From Shewanella sp. Isolate11 (GTDB lineage: Bacteria; Pseudomonadota; Gammaproteobacteria; Enterobacterales; Shewanellaceae), in assembly GCF_022398315.1 (NCBI RefSeq), contig NZ_JAKEVF010000002.1:477-64476 (forward strand): a stretch of DNA of 64,000 nt, in the 5' to 3' direction. The position numbers and the translations under genes were made by a program. Under the pieces are notes generated by a model. It saw nothing but the letters and a program-made list of their open reading frames with translations. It ran no database searches and was not told the DNA's origin. Below, one piece after another: positions 47,136 through 56,502 of the stretch (position 1 is the stretch's first letter; each line of letters begins with the position of its first letter).

Positions 47136-49094
47136 ATGATCCTTTATATTGCAGAGAAACCCAGTTTAGGCAGAGCGATCGCCGAAGTATTACCTAAGCC
47201 ATTAAAAAAAGGCGATGGATTTATTACTGCCGCCAATGGTGACTGTGTTTCTTGGTGTGTTGGTCATCTTTTAGAGCAGGCTGAACCCGACAGTTATGAT
47301 GCCGTTTATAAGTCCTGGAAATTTGAACATCTGCCTATTATTCCCACGCAATGGAAAATGAAACCTAAGCCCAAGACTCGCAGTCAATTAGCTGTGTTGC
47401 GCGGATTGGTTAAAAAAGCCAGCCAATTGGTAAATGCTGGCGATCCTGATAGAGAAGGCCAACTTCTGGTCGATGAAGTTATTGCTCATCTAGGAGTCAA
47501 AGGCGACAAACTAAATCAAACACAGCGCTTGTTGATCAGCGATCTCAATCCTCAGGCGGTGAAAAGAGCTTTAGGTCAATTACGTTCGAATCGTGAATTT
47601 ATCCCGTTATCGACTTCGGCATTAGCCCGCTCTCGGGCCGATTGGCTCTATGGTATGAACATGACACGGGCTTATACCATACAAGGGCGTAAGGTGGGTT
47701 ACCAAGGTGTGCTGTCTGTAGGGCGAGTGCAGACACCATTGTTAGGTCTTGTGGTTCGCCGTGACCAGGAGATAGCTAATTTTGTCAGTAAACCTTTTTA
47801 CGAAGTCTTAGCCAATCTGATCACTGAGGAAAAACAGACTTTTACCGCGAAATGGCAACCGAGTGAACCGTGTCAACCTTATATGGATGAAGAAGGTAGA
47901 GTGTTAGCCAAAGGACTGGCTGAAAACGTGGTGCAAAGGATCACAGATCAGCCAGCAAGGGTCACTAAGGTTATATCGAAAAGTAAACAACAAGCGGCAC
48001 CTTTACCCTATAGCTTGTCGGCATTGCAGATTGATGCGGCCAAACGCTTTTCCATGAGTGCCAAAGCCGTGCTGGATACCTGCCAGGCTTTATATGAAAA
48101 GCATAAGTTAATTACTTATCCACGCTCAGATAGTCGTTATCTTCCTAAAGAGCAGTTTGCCTTGGCGCCTAAGGTAATTGATGCGGTGCAAAAAGGGGCG
48201 AGTGAATTGACTCAAGGTGTAGCCGAGCCTAATCCCACTTTACGCTCCAAGGCCTGGAATGACAGTAAAGTCGATGCTCATCATGCGATTATACCTACCG
48301 AAAAAGTGGCTAATTTAGGGCAATTATCTCAAGGGGAGAAACAGATCTATCTGCAAGTTGCACGGCAATATTTAGCGCAGTTTTATCCCGCTTACCAGTT
48401 TGATGAAACTGAAGTGGAAGTTGAGATCCAAAAGGGGAAGTTCAAAACTAAGGCTAAACAAGATAAGTATTTGGGTTGGAAACAACTGTTTCCAGCATCA
48501 AGTAACAAGGAAGATGAATCGGCACAGCAGAAGCTGCCTCATCTGATTAAAGATCAGCTATTACATTCGGGCCAAGCTAGCCTGATTGAGAAAAAGACCC
48601 AGCCGCCTAAGGCGTTTACTGATGCAACGCTGCTGAGTGCGATGACGGGAATTGGTCGCTATGTTACCGATCCTGAGATCAGAAAAATCTTGAAAGAAAC
48701 CGACGGTTTAGGCACTGAAGCGACTCGTGCCGGTATTATCGAGTTGCTTTTCAAACGAGGATACTTGCAGCGTCAGGGGAAGGCGATTATCTCGACTCAA
48801 GTTGGGCAAGGCCTGATTAATAGCCTGCCTCAATCGGCAACGACACCGGATATGACAGCGTTATGGGAGAGTCATCTTAATGCTATTTGTCGTAAAGAAA
48901 CCAAGTACCAAAGTTTTATGATGCCGTTGATTGATTCATTAACTCAGTTGATAACCCAGGCTGGTGAACAGTTGCCGACATCCTTGCAGGGGGTTAAGGC
49001 CCCACAGGGACGCTTTCCTAAACGTCGCAGTACTAATAAACGTACAAGCAGCTCAACAAGCAAGGATAATAATGATAAAAAAATTAGAAAATGA
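47136..49094 (+). CDS. topB: DNA topoisomerase III
   Basis: The 652-residue type IA topoisomerase decatenates DNA, often with RecQ. The Toprim start MILYIAEKPSLGRAIAEVLP is typical, with acidic residues in NAGDPDREGQLLVDE. The active-site Tyr328 is in LITYPRSDSRYLP, at the same residue number as in E. coli TopB. The C-terminus is Lys/Arg/Ser-rich without zinc fingers. A LexA-like box immediately upstream suggests SOS control. Confidence 0.95.
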   Translation: MILYIAEKPSLGRAIAEVLPKPLKKGDGFITAANGDCVSWCVGHLLEQAEPDSYDAVYKSWKFEHLPIIPTQWKMKPKPKTRSQLAVLRGLVKKASQLVNAGDPDREGQLLVDEVIAHLGVKGDKLNQTQRLLISDLNPQAVKRALGQLRSNREFIPLSTSALARSRADWLYGMNMTRAYTIQGRKVGYQGVLSVGRVQTPLLGLVVRRDQEIANFVSKPFYEVLANLITEEKQTFTAKWQPSEPCQPYMDEEGRVLAKGLAENVVQRITDQPARVTKVISKSKQQAAPLPYSLSALQIDAAKRFSMSAKAVLDTCQALYEKHKLITYPRSDSRYLPKEQFALAPKVIDAVQKGASELTQGVAEPNPTLRSKAWNDSKVDAHHAIIPTEKVANLGQLSQGEKQIYLQVARQYLAQFYPAYQFDETEVEVEIQKGKFKTKAKQDKYLGWKQLFPASSNKEDESAQQKLPHLIKDQLLHSGQASLIEKKTQPPKAFTDATLLSAMTGIGRYVTDPEIRKILKETDGLGTEATRAGIIELLFKRGYLQRQGKAIISTQVGQGLINSLPQSATTPDMTALWESHLNAICRKETKYQSFMMPLIDSLTQLITQAGEQLPTSLQGVKAPQGRFPKRRSTNKRTSSSTSKDNNDKKIRK

Positions 49095-49172
49095 GAGCGA
49101 GAATGACTAAATGAGCAAGCGAACGTTGAGCGGGTTTATCAAATGTGGCTCGACATTGCTTGCTGTTAAGCG

Positions 49173-49370
49173 CTATTTTATTTCACGATATTGATTACTG
49201 ATAGGATCGTAGCGAAACCCTGCTTCTGACAGTTTTTGTTCCAATCTTTCGACGGGAATATCCAACTCGTAGTAGAGTGCCTGTTTATTATCACAGTGTA
49301 ATCTCAGTTGTTCATTCACGATACCCACTAGAATCTCACCGCTTAATTGTGACAGTTGATAGTCCATCAT
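49173..49370 (-). CDS. DUF4250 domain protein
   Basis: The 65-residue protein is composed of a short helical domain resembling DUF4250 (VGIVNEQLRLHC, then ELDIPVERLEQKLSEAGFRYDPISNQYR). It has the look of a small helix-turn-helix-like fold. No function is known. The start MMDYQL at 49370 has GGGGAG on the minus strand as a ribosome-binding site. It converges with topB. Confidence 0.78.
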   Translation of the reverse strand: MMDYQLSQLSGEILVGIVNEQLRLHCDNKQALYYELDIPVERLEQKLSEAGFRYDPISNQYREIK

Positions 49371-49516
49371 TTACTCCCCAAATTCACTAACACTTCTCCT
49401 TTAGTTTTAGTCTAAATGCCGCGGAGCTGCCATTGGATTCAGCGGTATGGAGACTATTAGGCTTATCTTTAATTCTTTATCGCCTTGAGGCAATTTAGCC
49501 ATTGATTTACCAATGA

Positions 49517-49557
49517 TTCGTTGCTAATACTTCATATATAGTTATATTAACAACGAA
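49517..49557. promoter_or_regulatory. inverted-repeat operator upstream of the LysR gene
   Basis: TTCGTTGCTAA (49517-49527) and TTAACAACGAA (49547-49557) are inverted copies with one mismatch, 19 bases apart, ending 12 bp before the regulator's ATG. The right arm shares TTAACAAC with the palindrome upstream of the DoxX gene. Confidence 0.6.
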
Positions 49558-49569
49558 ATAAGCCAAGAT

Positions 49570-50475
49570 ATGGATAAATTAGATACCATGAGAGCCTTCA
49601 CTGCGGTTGTGCAGGAGGGTGCATTTGCCAAAGCTGCAGAAAAATTAGGCATCTCGCCACAGCTGGTGAGTAAATATGTGTCGCAGCTGGAAGAGCAGCT
49701 GAAAGTGCGTTTGCTTAACCGCACCACAAGGCGAGTTAATGTGACCGAAGCGGGGTTAGCTTATTTCGAGCGTTGCCAGCAAGTGTTGATTGATATCGAA
49801 GAGATGGATAATGCGCTGACGGATTTGAGTGATAATGCCTCAGGTACCTTAAAGATTAGCGCGCCGATGTCCTTTGCTATTGGTCATCTTCCCGATGCGT
49901 TAACGGCGTTTCAACAGCAATACCCTGAGGTGAAACTACATATTACCTTGACCGATAAGAAGGTCGATCTATTGGAAGATGGTGTCGATGTGGCATTACG
50001 CATAGGTCGTTTAGCCAGTTCTTCATTGGTGGCTAAGAAGTTGGCGCCGATTAAGTTGGTGATCTGTGCTTCACCGAGTTATCTGCAACAGCATGGCACG
50101 CCTGAAACGCCACAAGATTTGATTGAGCATAATTTTCTGCATTTCCAATATTCTGATCTCAATTATGTGTTTTCGCGTTTTGGTGAACAATTCTCTGCGT
50201 TGAAAGTACCGAGTGATTTCTCCTGTAACAATGGGGATATGATAGTTGCTGCGGCGATTAAAGGTCGTGGTATTGCACTGCAGCCAACCTTTTTGGTCTG
50301 CGAGGCATTGAAAAACGGCCAATTACAGACACTGATGCCGCACTATACTCCTGAGCCGCTAGGGCTTTATGGGGTATACGCTCACCGTAAATTTCTTGCC
50401 AGTAAAGTACGCTGTTTTATCAATTTTCTTAGTCAATACTTTGGAGATAAGCCCTACTGGGATGAGTTGGCCTAA
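49570..50475 (+). CDS. LysR family transcriptional regulator
   Basis: The 301-residue regulator has an N-terminal winged helix (MDKLDTMRAFTAVVQEGAFAKAAEKLGISPQLVSKYVSQLEEQL, about 1-60) and a periplasmic-binding-protein-like effector domain (about 88-300). It resembles the DsdC/AaeR-like group that often controls neighbouring redox genes. The target is most likely the doxX-dioxygenase pair directly downstream, which shares an operator-like motif with this gene's own promoter. Confidence 0.92.
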   Translation: MDKLDTMRAFTAVVQEGAFAKAAEKLGISPQLVSKYVSQLEEQLKVRLLNRTTRRVNVTEAGLAYFERCQQVLIDIEEMDNALTDLSDNASGTLKISAPMSFAIGHLPDALTAFQQQYPEVKLHITLTDKKVDLLEDGVDVALRIGRLASSSLVAKKLAPIKLVICASPSYLQQHGTPETPQDLIEHNFLHFQYSDLNYVFSRFGEQFSALKVPSDFSCNNGDMIVAAAIKGRGIALQPTFLVCEALKNGQLQTLMPHYTPEPLGLYGVYAHRKFLASKVRCFINFLSQYFGDKPYWDELA

Positions 50476-50500
50476 GACCTATTGATGAGGCTTAACATTA

Positions 50501-50521
50501 TTAACAACATTTTGTTGTTAA
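50501..50521. promoter_or_regulatory. palindromic operator upstream of the DoxX gene
   Basis: TTAACAACA-TTT-TGTTGTTAA is a perfect 9-bp-arm palindrome 115 bp before the DoxX ATG. It carries the same TTAACAAC half-site as the LysR promoter and has the T-N11-A character of LysR sites. Confidence 0.65.
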
Positions 50522-50635
50522 ATTTGCAACGAGACTCATATTTATCAATTTAATGGTGAGAGTTAGAGTAGCTTCATCGCTAGCACACTGACAGTTATGC
50601 AGTGGCATTATTAATAGATAAGTGAGGAACAGATC

Positions 50636-51079
50636 ATGAAAAACAGTTTAGTTAAATTACTCGATAGCAAAGTAGGCTTCGCACCTTTAGTACTACGTGT
50701 GCCTATGGGACTCATTTTTGCCGCCCATGGTTCGCAAAAACTTTTTGCTTGGTTCGGTGGCTATGGTTTAGAAGGTACCGGGCAGTGGATGGCGAGCATA
50801 GGTTTTGAGCCAGGCTACCTTATGGCGTTACTTGCTGGTAGTGCCGAATTCTTCGGAGGACTTGCGATTGCCTTAGGTTTATTGACGCGCCCAGCAGCTT
50901 TATTAACAGCATTTACCATGTTAGTTGCGATGAAAGTGCATATCGGTAATGGACTATTTGTTAGCAATAACGGGTATGAATATGCCCTAATGTTATTGGT
51001 GGGATCATTATCTTTGGTGTTGCAAGGCGGTGGTCGTTACGCTCTCGATAATGTTATTAAAGCTCGATTAGCAAAGTAA
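50636..51079 (+). CDS. DoxX family membrane protein
   Basis: The 147-residue protein has four membrane segments, starting with RVPMGLIFAAHGSQKLFAWFGGYGLEGTGQWMA, the DoxX-family signature. Family members associate with oxidoreductases at the membrane, but the precise activity is unknown. GTGAGGAACAG precedes the ATG. It is followed 51 bp later by the dioxygenase gene, so they probably form an operon under the adjacent LysR regulator. Confidence 0.88.
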   Translation: MKNSLVKLLDSKVGFAPLVLRVPMGLIFAAHGSQKLFAWFGGYGLEGTGQWMASIGFEPGYLMALLAGSAEFFGGLAIALGLLTRPAALLTAFTMLVAMKVHIGNGLFVSNNGYEYALMLLVGSLSLVLQGGGRYALDNVIKARLAK

Positions 51080-51130
51080 GCCAAAGCCCGTTAAAGAAGA
51101 AGTCACTCTCGTGTAAAAAGGGGGCAGTTT

Positions 51131-51928
51131 ATGCCGCAATTTAGCCAATATCCTGCGCTATTTGTCTCTCATGGTTCACCGATGCTTGCCATTGAGCCGT
51201 CAGATAATCGGGATTTCATCACTCAGTTAGGTGCAAAACTGCCAAAACCAGATGCGATAGTTGTTTTCTCTGCTCATTTTGACCGGGACGATGAGATAGT
51301 GATCACCAGTGGTGAGCGGCCAGCAACGATCCATGATTTTTATGGTTTCCCACAGCCGCTGTATCAATTGGAGTATCCCGCGCCGGGTTCACCTGAATTA
51401 GCCAATAAAGTGGCTCAATTATTGGCGACAATGGGATTCGCTGCCGAGCTTGATAATCAGCAAGGTTGGGATCATGGTGTCTGGATCCCGCTGCGTCTTA
51501 TGTATCCTGCTGCCGATATTCCTGTGGTGCAGATATCCATAAACAGTCGTGCGCCAGCAGAGAAGTTATATCGCATAGGTGAGGCATTAAAGTCGCTCAG
51601 AGGCGAGAACATATTACTCTTAGGCTCTGGTGGGATCAGTCACAACTTAAGAGAGGTGTTTAATCCTAATCCAGCATCGGGGCGGCAAGCTAAAGTCAGC
51701 GCCTTTACCGATTGGATCTATCAGAAGTTGATGAGCCAAGATATTGATTCGTTATTGGATTATGAAAATTTAGCGCCTCACGTGAAATTTAATCATCCTA
51801 CACCTGAGCATTTCATTCCGCTGTTTGCTGTACTTGGAAGCCAAGGGCTGAACGGCGAGATTGAGCGGGTTTTTGATGGCATCGAGTTTGAGATTTTAGC
51901 CCTCGATGCCTATCGATTCGATGCTTAA
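51131..51928 (+). CDS. ygiD: LigB-type extradiol dioxygenase (YgiD/DODA family)
   Basis: This 265-residue enzyme has the class III extradiol dioxygenase iron ligands: His14 in SHGSPM, SAHFD and the later DHGVWIPL segment, and resembles 4,5-DOPA dioxygenases such as E. coli YgiD. It would cleave a catechol-type ring; the natural substrate is unknown. It sits after the DoxX gene in a LysR-linked pair, an arrangement seen for detoxification of aromatic or quinone compounds (inference). Confidence 0.87.
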   Translation: MPQFSQYPALFVSHGSPMLAIEPSDNRDFITQLGAKLPKPDAIVVFSAHFDRDDEIVITSGERPATIHDFYGFPQPLYQLEYPAPGSPELANKVAQLLATMGFAAELDNQQGWDHGVWIPLRLMYPAADIPVVQISINSRAPAEKLYRIGEALKSLRGENILLLGSGGISHNLREVFNPNPASGRQAKVSAFTDWIYQKLMSQDIDSLLDYENLAPHVKFNHPTPEHFIPLFAVLGSQGLNGEIERVFDGIEFEILALDAYRFDA

Positions 51929-51955
51929 CTCAAGCTTCAGAAGCTTGATTAAGCA

Positions 51956-53245
51956 TTACCTGAGTTGTTGGCCGCGATTGAGGGCGATCAGTTTATCTAA
52001 TACACGTTCGCCATCGATACGTATGCCATTATGCTCATATTCAGAGGTGAGCCAATATTTGAGTTGGCCCACTTGCTGGACGGTTTCTAGACTGTATTTC
52101 ATCTCAACAAACATATCTTCACTGTAAATAGCTGCAGCCACAGGGACTGTGTTGCTGCTGAGCTTTTGCAGATCATATAACTTAGGCCAATCTGCCTTTT
52201 CAGCTAAAAGATGTGCGGCATGCTTGAGTGGTTTTAAATTGGTAAATTGATCGAAAAACCATGGGTATACCATTTCACCGGTAAACAAGAATGGCTTGTC
52301 GGCACCGTAGTTGAATTCATTATATTGTGCTCGGACTCGTTGAGCCGCCCAGTTTGAGGCATCTTGCTGGCAATAGATACTCTCATGCAGTAAAGCAAAA
52401 ATCGGATTGGTATTAAAATCCAGTAATTGGCAAAAGTGCGCCATAAAAAGTGGGTTGACCTGGACGCCGCTAGCGGTGTCGATTAAAGCTTGTTCAAGCA
52501 GGTAATAGACTTGCTCTGGACCTTGCTCCATACCTATATTGATCCCCAGAAGCTGTAGCATTTCGACGCTAAGCCGCTCACCCGTGGCGATACGGACTTC
52601 ATTTTGGGTAATATAATCGGCCAGTTGTTTGATCAACTGCTGTGCATCGGGGAAGCGGGTAAAAAAGTCATTGTTTTTGGCTAAGACACGTTGATATGTC
52701 GCCTGATAAACCTCATCGGCATTGCGAGTCAGCGATGGAATGCCGCCGGTAATATAGGCTTCTTGCAGGCCTTCTGGTGCATCATTAAGGTATTTTAATA
52801 CACAGAAACCACCAAAGCTTTGGCCTAAAATGCTCCATTTATCATTATCGGTTAGCTGTTTACGAATGATTTCGGCATCTTTAACGATACTATCTGCGCG
52901 AAAATGGCTCAGGTATTGTGCCTGTTCGGCAGAATCCAAATGACTCAAAGAGGCATAATTGATGGGTGAAGATAGCCCGGTGCCACGTTGATCTAACAGT
53001 AATACTCGATACTCTTGTAATGCACGTTTAATCCAGCCACTGTTGGCAATAGGGCGCTGAGCACCAAAACCGGGGCCACCTTGGAAGTAAACGATATAAG
53101 GTAGCGGCTTGTCTTTATGCTCAGGTGCGACCAATTCACGTGCAAATATTTCGATAGTTTGTCCATCGGGAGCTTGATGATCGAGAGGAATTTTAAAGGT
53201 GTGCTTTGTTGCTTCGATGCCTGATAAAATTTGCGTGTGGATCAT
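51956..53245 (-). CDS. alpha/beta-hydrolase, proline iminopeptidase-like
   Basis: The 429-residue cytosolic hydrolase shows the proline iminopeptidase oxyanion motif YFQGGPGFGAQRP, the nucleophile elbow GQSFGGFC and a long cap domain. LDQRGTGLSSP is also typical of this S33 peptidase group. It removes N-terminal proline or other residues from peptides. It is encoded on the minus strand, converging with the dioxygenase gene by 27 bp. Confidence 0.88.
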   Translation of the reverse strand: MIHTQILSGIEATKHTFKIPLDHQAPDGQTIEIFARELVAPEHKDKPLPYIVYFQGGPGFGAQRPIANSGWIKRALQEYRVLLLDQRGTGLSSPINYASLSHLDSAEQAQYLSHFRADSIVKDAEIIRKQLTDNDKWSILGQSFGGFCVLKYLNDAPEGLQEAYITGGIPSLTRNADEVYQATYQRVLAKNNDFFTRFPDAQQLIKQLADYITQNEVRIATGERLSVEMLQLLGINIGMEQGPEQVYYLLEQALIDTASGVQVNPLFMAHFCQLLDFNTNPIFALLHESIYCQQDASNWAAQRVRAQYNEFNYGADKPFLFTGEMVYPWFFDQFTNLKPLKHAAHLLAEKADWPKLYDLQKLSSNTVPVAAAIYSEDMFVEMKYSLETVQQVGQLKYWLTSEYEHNGIRIDGERVLDKLIALNRGQQLR

Positions 53246-53403
53246 ATTGAGCCTTATTGGGTGTAGGTAAATCGCGAGTCGATTGTATACAAAAAATTTT
53301 TAGCCCGATAGGTTATCCTAGATCAATATTATGATAAGAGTTGTTAGAGAATATTGTAGGCTTATCGTACCCTAGGGTGAGCCTTATTGAGTGGAAGTCG
53401 AAG

Positions 53404-54048
53404 ATGAAATATCAAATTGTGCCAGTCACGCCGTTTCAGCAAAACTGCAGTATTATTTGGTGTGAAAAAACTAAACTGGCGGCGGTTGTCGATCCCGGTG
53501 GGGATATAGAGCGTATTCAACAACAGCTTGAACATCATGGGTTAACCATTGAAAAAGTGTTGTTGACCCATGGTCATATTGATCATGTCGGCGGTGCCAA
53601 AGCGTTGAGCGAAGCGACAGGCGTTCCCATTATTGGCCCTCACAAAGACGATGAGTTTTGGTTAAGCTCCCTGAGTGAACAGAGCAAGCATTTCGGCTTC
53701 TTGCCTGTAGCGCCATTTAGCTCAGATCAATATTTGCAATCGGGTGATAGCGTTACCGTTGGCGAGCAAACATTACAGGTACTGCATTGCCCGGGTCATA
53801 CTCCTGGACATATCGTGTTTTTCAGCCCGCAGGATAACCTCGCTTGGGTGGGAGATGTCTTATTTAAAGGCTCAATCGGCCGTACCGACTTTCCCCAATC
53901 TAGTCATAAAGACTTGATTGAATCTATTACTAAGACTCTCTGGCCTCTAGGGCGTGAGGTGAGCTTTATTCCAGGCCACGGACCCATTTCCAGTTTTGGT
54001 ATCGAAAGGGAACAAAACCCCTTTGTGGCAGATCAACTGTTCAGTTAA
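53404..54048 (+). CDS. YcbL-like MBL-fold hydrolase
   Basis: The 214-residue metallo-beta-lactamase-fold protein resembles YcbL/glyoxalase II enzymes. The metal motif is THGHIDHVGG (HxHxDH), with CPGHTPGHIVF and the final HGP. It starts at ATG 53404 (MKYQIVPVTPFQQNCSI), the family's typical start; the 21-residue upstream extension lacks family sequence. The role is probably hydrolysis of a thioester or related compound. Confidence 0.88.
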   Translation: MKYQIVPVTPFQQNCSIIWCEKTKLAAVVDPGGDIERIQQQLEHHGLTIEKVLLTHGHIDHVGGAKALSEATGVPIIGPHKDDEFWLSSLSEQSKHFGFLPVAPFSSDQYLQSGDSVTVGEQTLQVLHCPGHTPGHIVFFSPQDNLAWVGDVLFKGSIGRTDFPQSSHKDLIESITKTLWPLGREVSFIPGHGPISSFGIEREQNPFVADQLFS

Positions 54049-54316
54049 GTATTATACCAATAGTTATCAACTTTATTATTCACCATCGGCGCATTGGGCG
54101 TTGATGGTGGTGTTATATTTATCGTCATCCCTACCTTAAACCACATTCCATAATATCTTCGAGCAGTAGCCATTGGCTCTGCATTTTGCTTACGTTTTAA
54201 AACTTCTCATGATGGAGATTGGGATTTTTGTTGTATTCTCAGAGGATTAGCTTGTTATCTTCGACTAAGCTTTGTTAGGTTATAAAAGTCGTAGTAAAAC
54301 AGGGAAGGCTCACAAG

Positions 54317-55354
54317 ATGTTGTATCATATCGAAGACTTGCTTAATGCTTGGCAGCAGGCTCCCGAAGATGATTGGGTTTTGGTGGTGGTGAGCAAAGTG
54401 CAAGGATCAGCTTATCGTAAGCCCGGTGCCATGATGTTGATCCACGCCATGGGGAAAAGTGTTGGTCTGGTAAGTGGTGGCTGCTTAGAAGCCGACCTTA
54501 AGCGTCATAGTAAAAAAGCATTGCAAACTCAACAAGCTATCCATGTTTGTTATGATGCCAGTGATGAGTCCGATGCCAGTTATCAGCTTGGCTGTGGTGG
54601 AATTGTTGACTTGATGCTGATCCCGCTATGTAAAGAGAATCAATTTGCGCATTTTGCTGCATTATCCCAAGCCTTAATTCAACAAGGGCATTGTTATTAT
54701 CAATTGAGCCTGATTGAACACAATATTCCTCAGGAACAGGTTTACAGCGCCGTTTATTGCAATCAAGCCGAGGCCGACACTGGAGAAATGGGAATTCAGC
54801 TCAGTGATTTTAGCCGTACAGGGGTTTTACAGGGGCGCAAACCTTGGTTGATTATTCCTTTGCGCAGTCGCTATCGTATTGCCATTTTGGGCGGAGGGTT
54901 GGATGCACAGCCTGTGAGCCAAATAGCACAAGGGCTTGGCTGGAATGTCACTGTTGTTGACTCGCGTACGAGTTATGCCAGATCGCATGACTTTCAGGGA
55001 GCTCAAGTTGTTAAACAATCGGTTGACTCATTAAAAGAAGATTTTTGGCGGGGTTTAGACGCGGTGTTTATTATGCACCATAATTTGCAGCTAGACGCCA
55101 ACGCCTTAGTTGAAGTTCATCGTCATGGTGGCAGCTTGCGTTATCTGGCTTTACTAGGGCCAGGACATAGACGCGATAAGGTGTTGCAACTGGCTAATAT
55201 ACAGCGTCAATCGATTAAGCCATTTTTCTCTGCTCCGGCAGGGTTAGCGCTAGGCGGTGAACTGCCGCAATCGGTTGCTTTAAGTATTTTATCTGAGTGC
55301 CACGGAGTATTACATGGCGCTTCACTCACAGCATTACAGGAGGTTATGGCGTGA
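54317..55354 (+). CDS. XdhC/CoxI family molybdenum-hydroxylase maturation protein
   Basis: This 345-residue protein has the N-terminal XdhC domain (YRKPGAMMLIHAMGKSVGLVSGGCLEADL) and a C-terminal Rossmann domain (IAILGGGLDAQPVSQIAQGLGWNVTVVDSR). XdhC binds molybdenum cofactor and sulfurates and inserts it into xanthine dehydrogenase-type enzymes. It starts at ATG 54317; an upstream in-frame reading from 54272 is unlikely. Its stop overlaps the next gene by 4 bp and it heads a four-gene operon. Confidence 0.9.
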   Translation: MLYHIEDLLNAWQQAPEDDWVLVVVSKVQGSAYRKPGAMMLIHAMGKSVGLVSGGCLEADLKRHSKKALQTQQAIHVCYDASDESDASYQLGCGGIVDLMLIPLCKENQFAHFAALSQALIQQGHCYYQLSLIEHNIPQEQVYSAVYCNQAEADTGEMGIQLSDFSRTGVLQGRKPWLIIPLRSRYRIAILGGGLDAQPVSQIAQGLGWNVTVVDSRTSYARSHDFQGAQVVKQSVDSLKEDFWRGLDAVFIMHHNLQLDANALVEVHRHGGSLRYLALLGPGHRRDKVLQLANIQRQSIKPFFSAPAGLALGGELPQSVALSILSECHGVLHGASLTALQEVMA

Positions 55355-55989
55355 AAAATGCGAATAACGATGTGATCGCGCTTTTAGCGGCGGGAGCCAG
55401 TCAGCGTTTTGGCGGGGTGAAATTAACCCAGCCCTTAAGTTCGTCAATGTCCGGTGAGACCGAAACAACAGAGACCGTGATTGGAACGGTTTATTACCGC
55501 CTGTCACAGGTGGCAGATATCACCGGAGCACGTTTAGTCGTTGTCGTGGGTGGTCATAGTGAACAAGTCATTGACTGTCTTCCTAAAGATGCCGAGGTGC
55601 TAGAGAATGAGCACTGGCAAAAAGGTATAGGTCATTCCATTGGTAAAGCGGCGCAATTTGCTCAGCAGCAACAGGCGTCTTCTTTGATGATTGCCCTTGG
55701 CGATCAAGTCGCGCTGACATTAGATGATTATTTACGCTTGTTTATTGCACGTCATAGACCAGAAACCCGAGTCAGTGCTTTTTATGATCAAACTCCTTCA
55801 GTACCGGCCATATTCCATCAGCAAGACTTCGATGATTTAACTCAGTTATCCGGTGATACCGGCGCTAAAAGCTTACTGCAACAGCGTTATCAAGAAGGTA
55901 AATTGATTGCGACACACCTACCTCGTGGGGAGATAGATATCGACACTCCAGAACAATTAACGCACTTTTGTCAGTCGCAACTGAACTAA
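55351..55989 (+). CDS. MobA-like nucleotidyltransferase
   Basis: The 212-residue protein has a nucleotidyltransferase fold with the N-terminal nucleotide motif VIALLAAGASQRFGGVKL and ALGDQVALTLDDY, like the MocA/MobA-type enzymes that make molybdopterin cytosine dinucleotide. It begins with GTG at 55351 inside the XdhC stop (GTGA overlap), preceded by CAGGAGG. Context within an operon with XdhC and a molybdenum hydroxylase strongly suggests synthesis of the cytosine-type cofactor. Confidence 0.85.
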   Translation: MKNANNDVIALLAAGASQRFGGVKLTQPLSSSMSGETETTETVIGTVYYRLSQVADITGARLVVVVGGHSEQVIDCLPKDAEVLENEHWQKGIGHSIGKAAQFAQQQQASSLMIALGDQVALTLDDYLRLFIARHRPETRVSAFYDQTPSVPAIFHQQDFDDLTQLSGDTGAKSLLQQRYQEGKLIATHLPRGEIDIDTPEQLTHFCQSQLN

Positions 55990-56007
55990 GTTTTCAAGGA
56001 GAGAAGG

Positions 56008-56502
56008 ATGGCGAGTCAACCGTTAGCACTCAAGCTCAATGGCAAAGAGTACAGTTTAGATGCCGATCCCAATATGCCCGTGCTTTGGGCTATCCGTGAC
56101 ATTATTGGCTTAACGGGGACTAAGTTTGGTTGTGGAGCCGGTCTATGTGGCGCCTGTACTATCCATGTCGATGGTAAGCCCGTTCGCGCCTGTTTAACCA
56201 GCCTTAAACAAATTCAAGGTAAACAGCTAACCACTATTGAAGGCCTTGACCAAGACAAGCTCAAGCAAGCATGGCGGCAGCATAATGTGCCTCAATGTGG
56301 TTATTGCCAGGCGGGGCAGTTGATGTCCGCTGCGGCATTATTGAGTCAATATCCTAAGCCTACACAAAAACAGATTGAAGATGCCATGGTAGGCAATTTG
56401 TGCCGCTGCGGGACATATACCCGTATCAAGGCCGCGATTCAAACTGCATCAGGTCAGAAAGTGGCGCAGCAAGCAAGCTATTCTCAGGAGGCTGAGCTAT
56501 GA
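56008..56502 (+). CDS. 2Fe-2S subunit of molybdenum hydroxylase (IorA-like)
   Basis: The 164-residue small subunit carries two [2Fe-2S] sites: [22 protein letters not shown] in the N-terminal plant-type ferredoxin domain and [15 protein letters not shown] with [16 protein letters not shown] in the helical domain. This matches the small subunit of isoquinoline 1-oxidoreductase-type enzymes. It overlaps the large subunit by 4 bp, so the two are co-translated. Confidence 0.93.
   Translation: MASQPLALKLNGKEYSLDADPNMPVLWAIRDIIGLTGTKFGCGAGLCGACTIHVDGKPVRACLTSLKQIQGKQLTTIEGLDQDKLKQAWRQHNVPQCGYCQAGQLMSAAALLSQYPKPTQKQIEDAMVGNLCRCGTYTRIKAAIQTASGQKVAQQASYSQEAEL

Noticed and set aside
54056..54109. CACCATC/GATGGTG hairpin after the YcbL-like gene
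   Set aside because: 7-bp arms with a long loop and no T-run make it too weak to call as a terminator.
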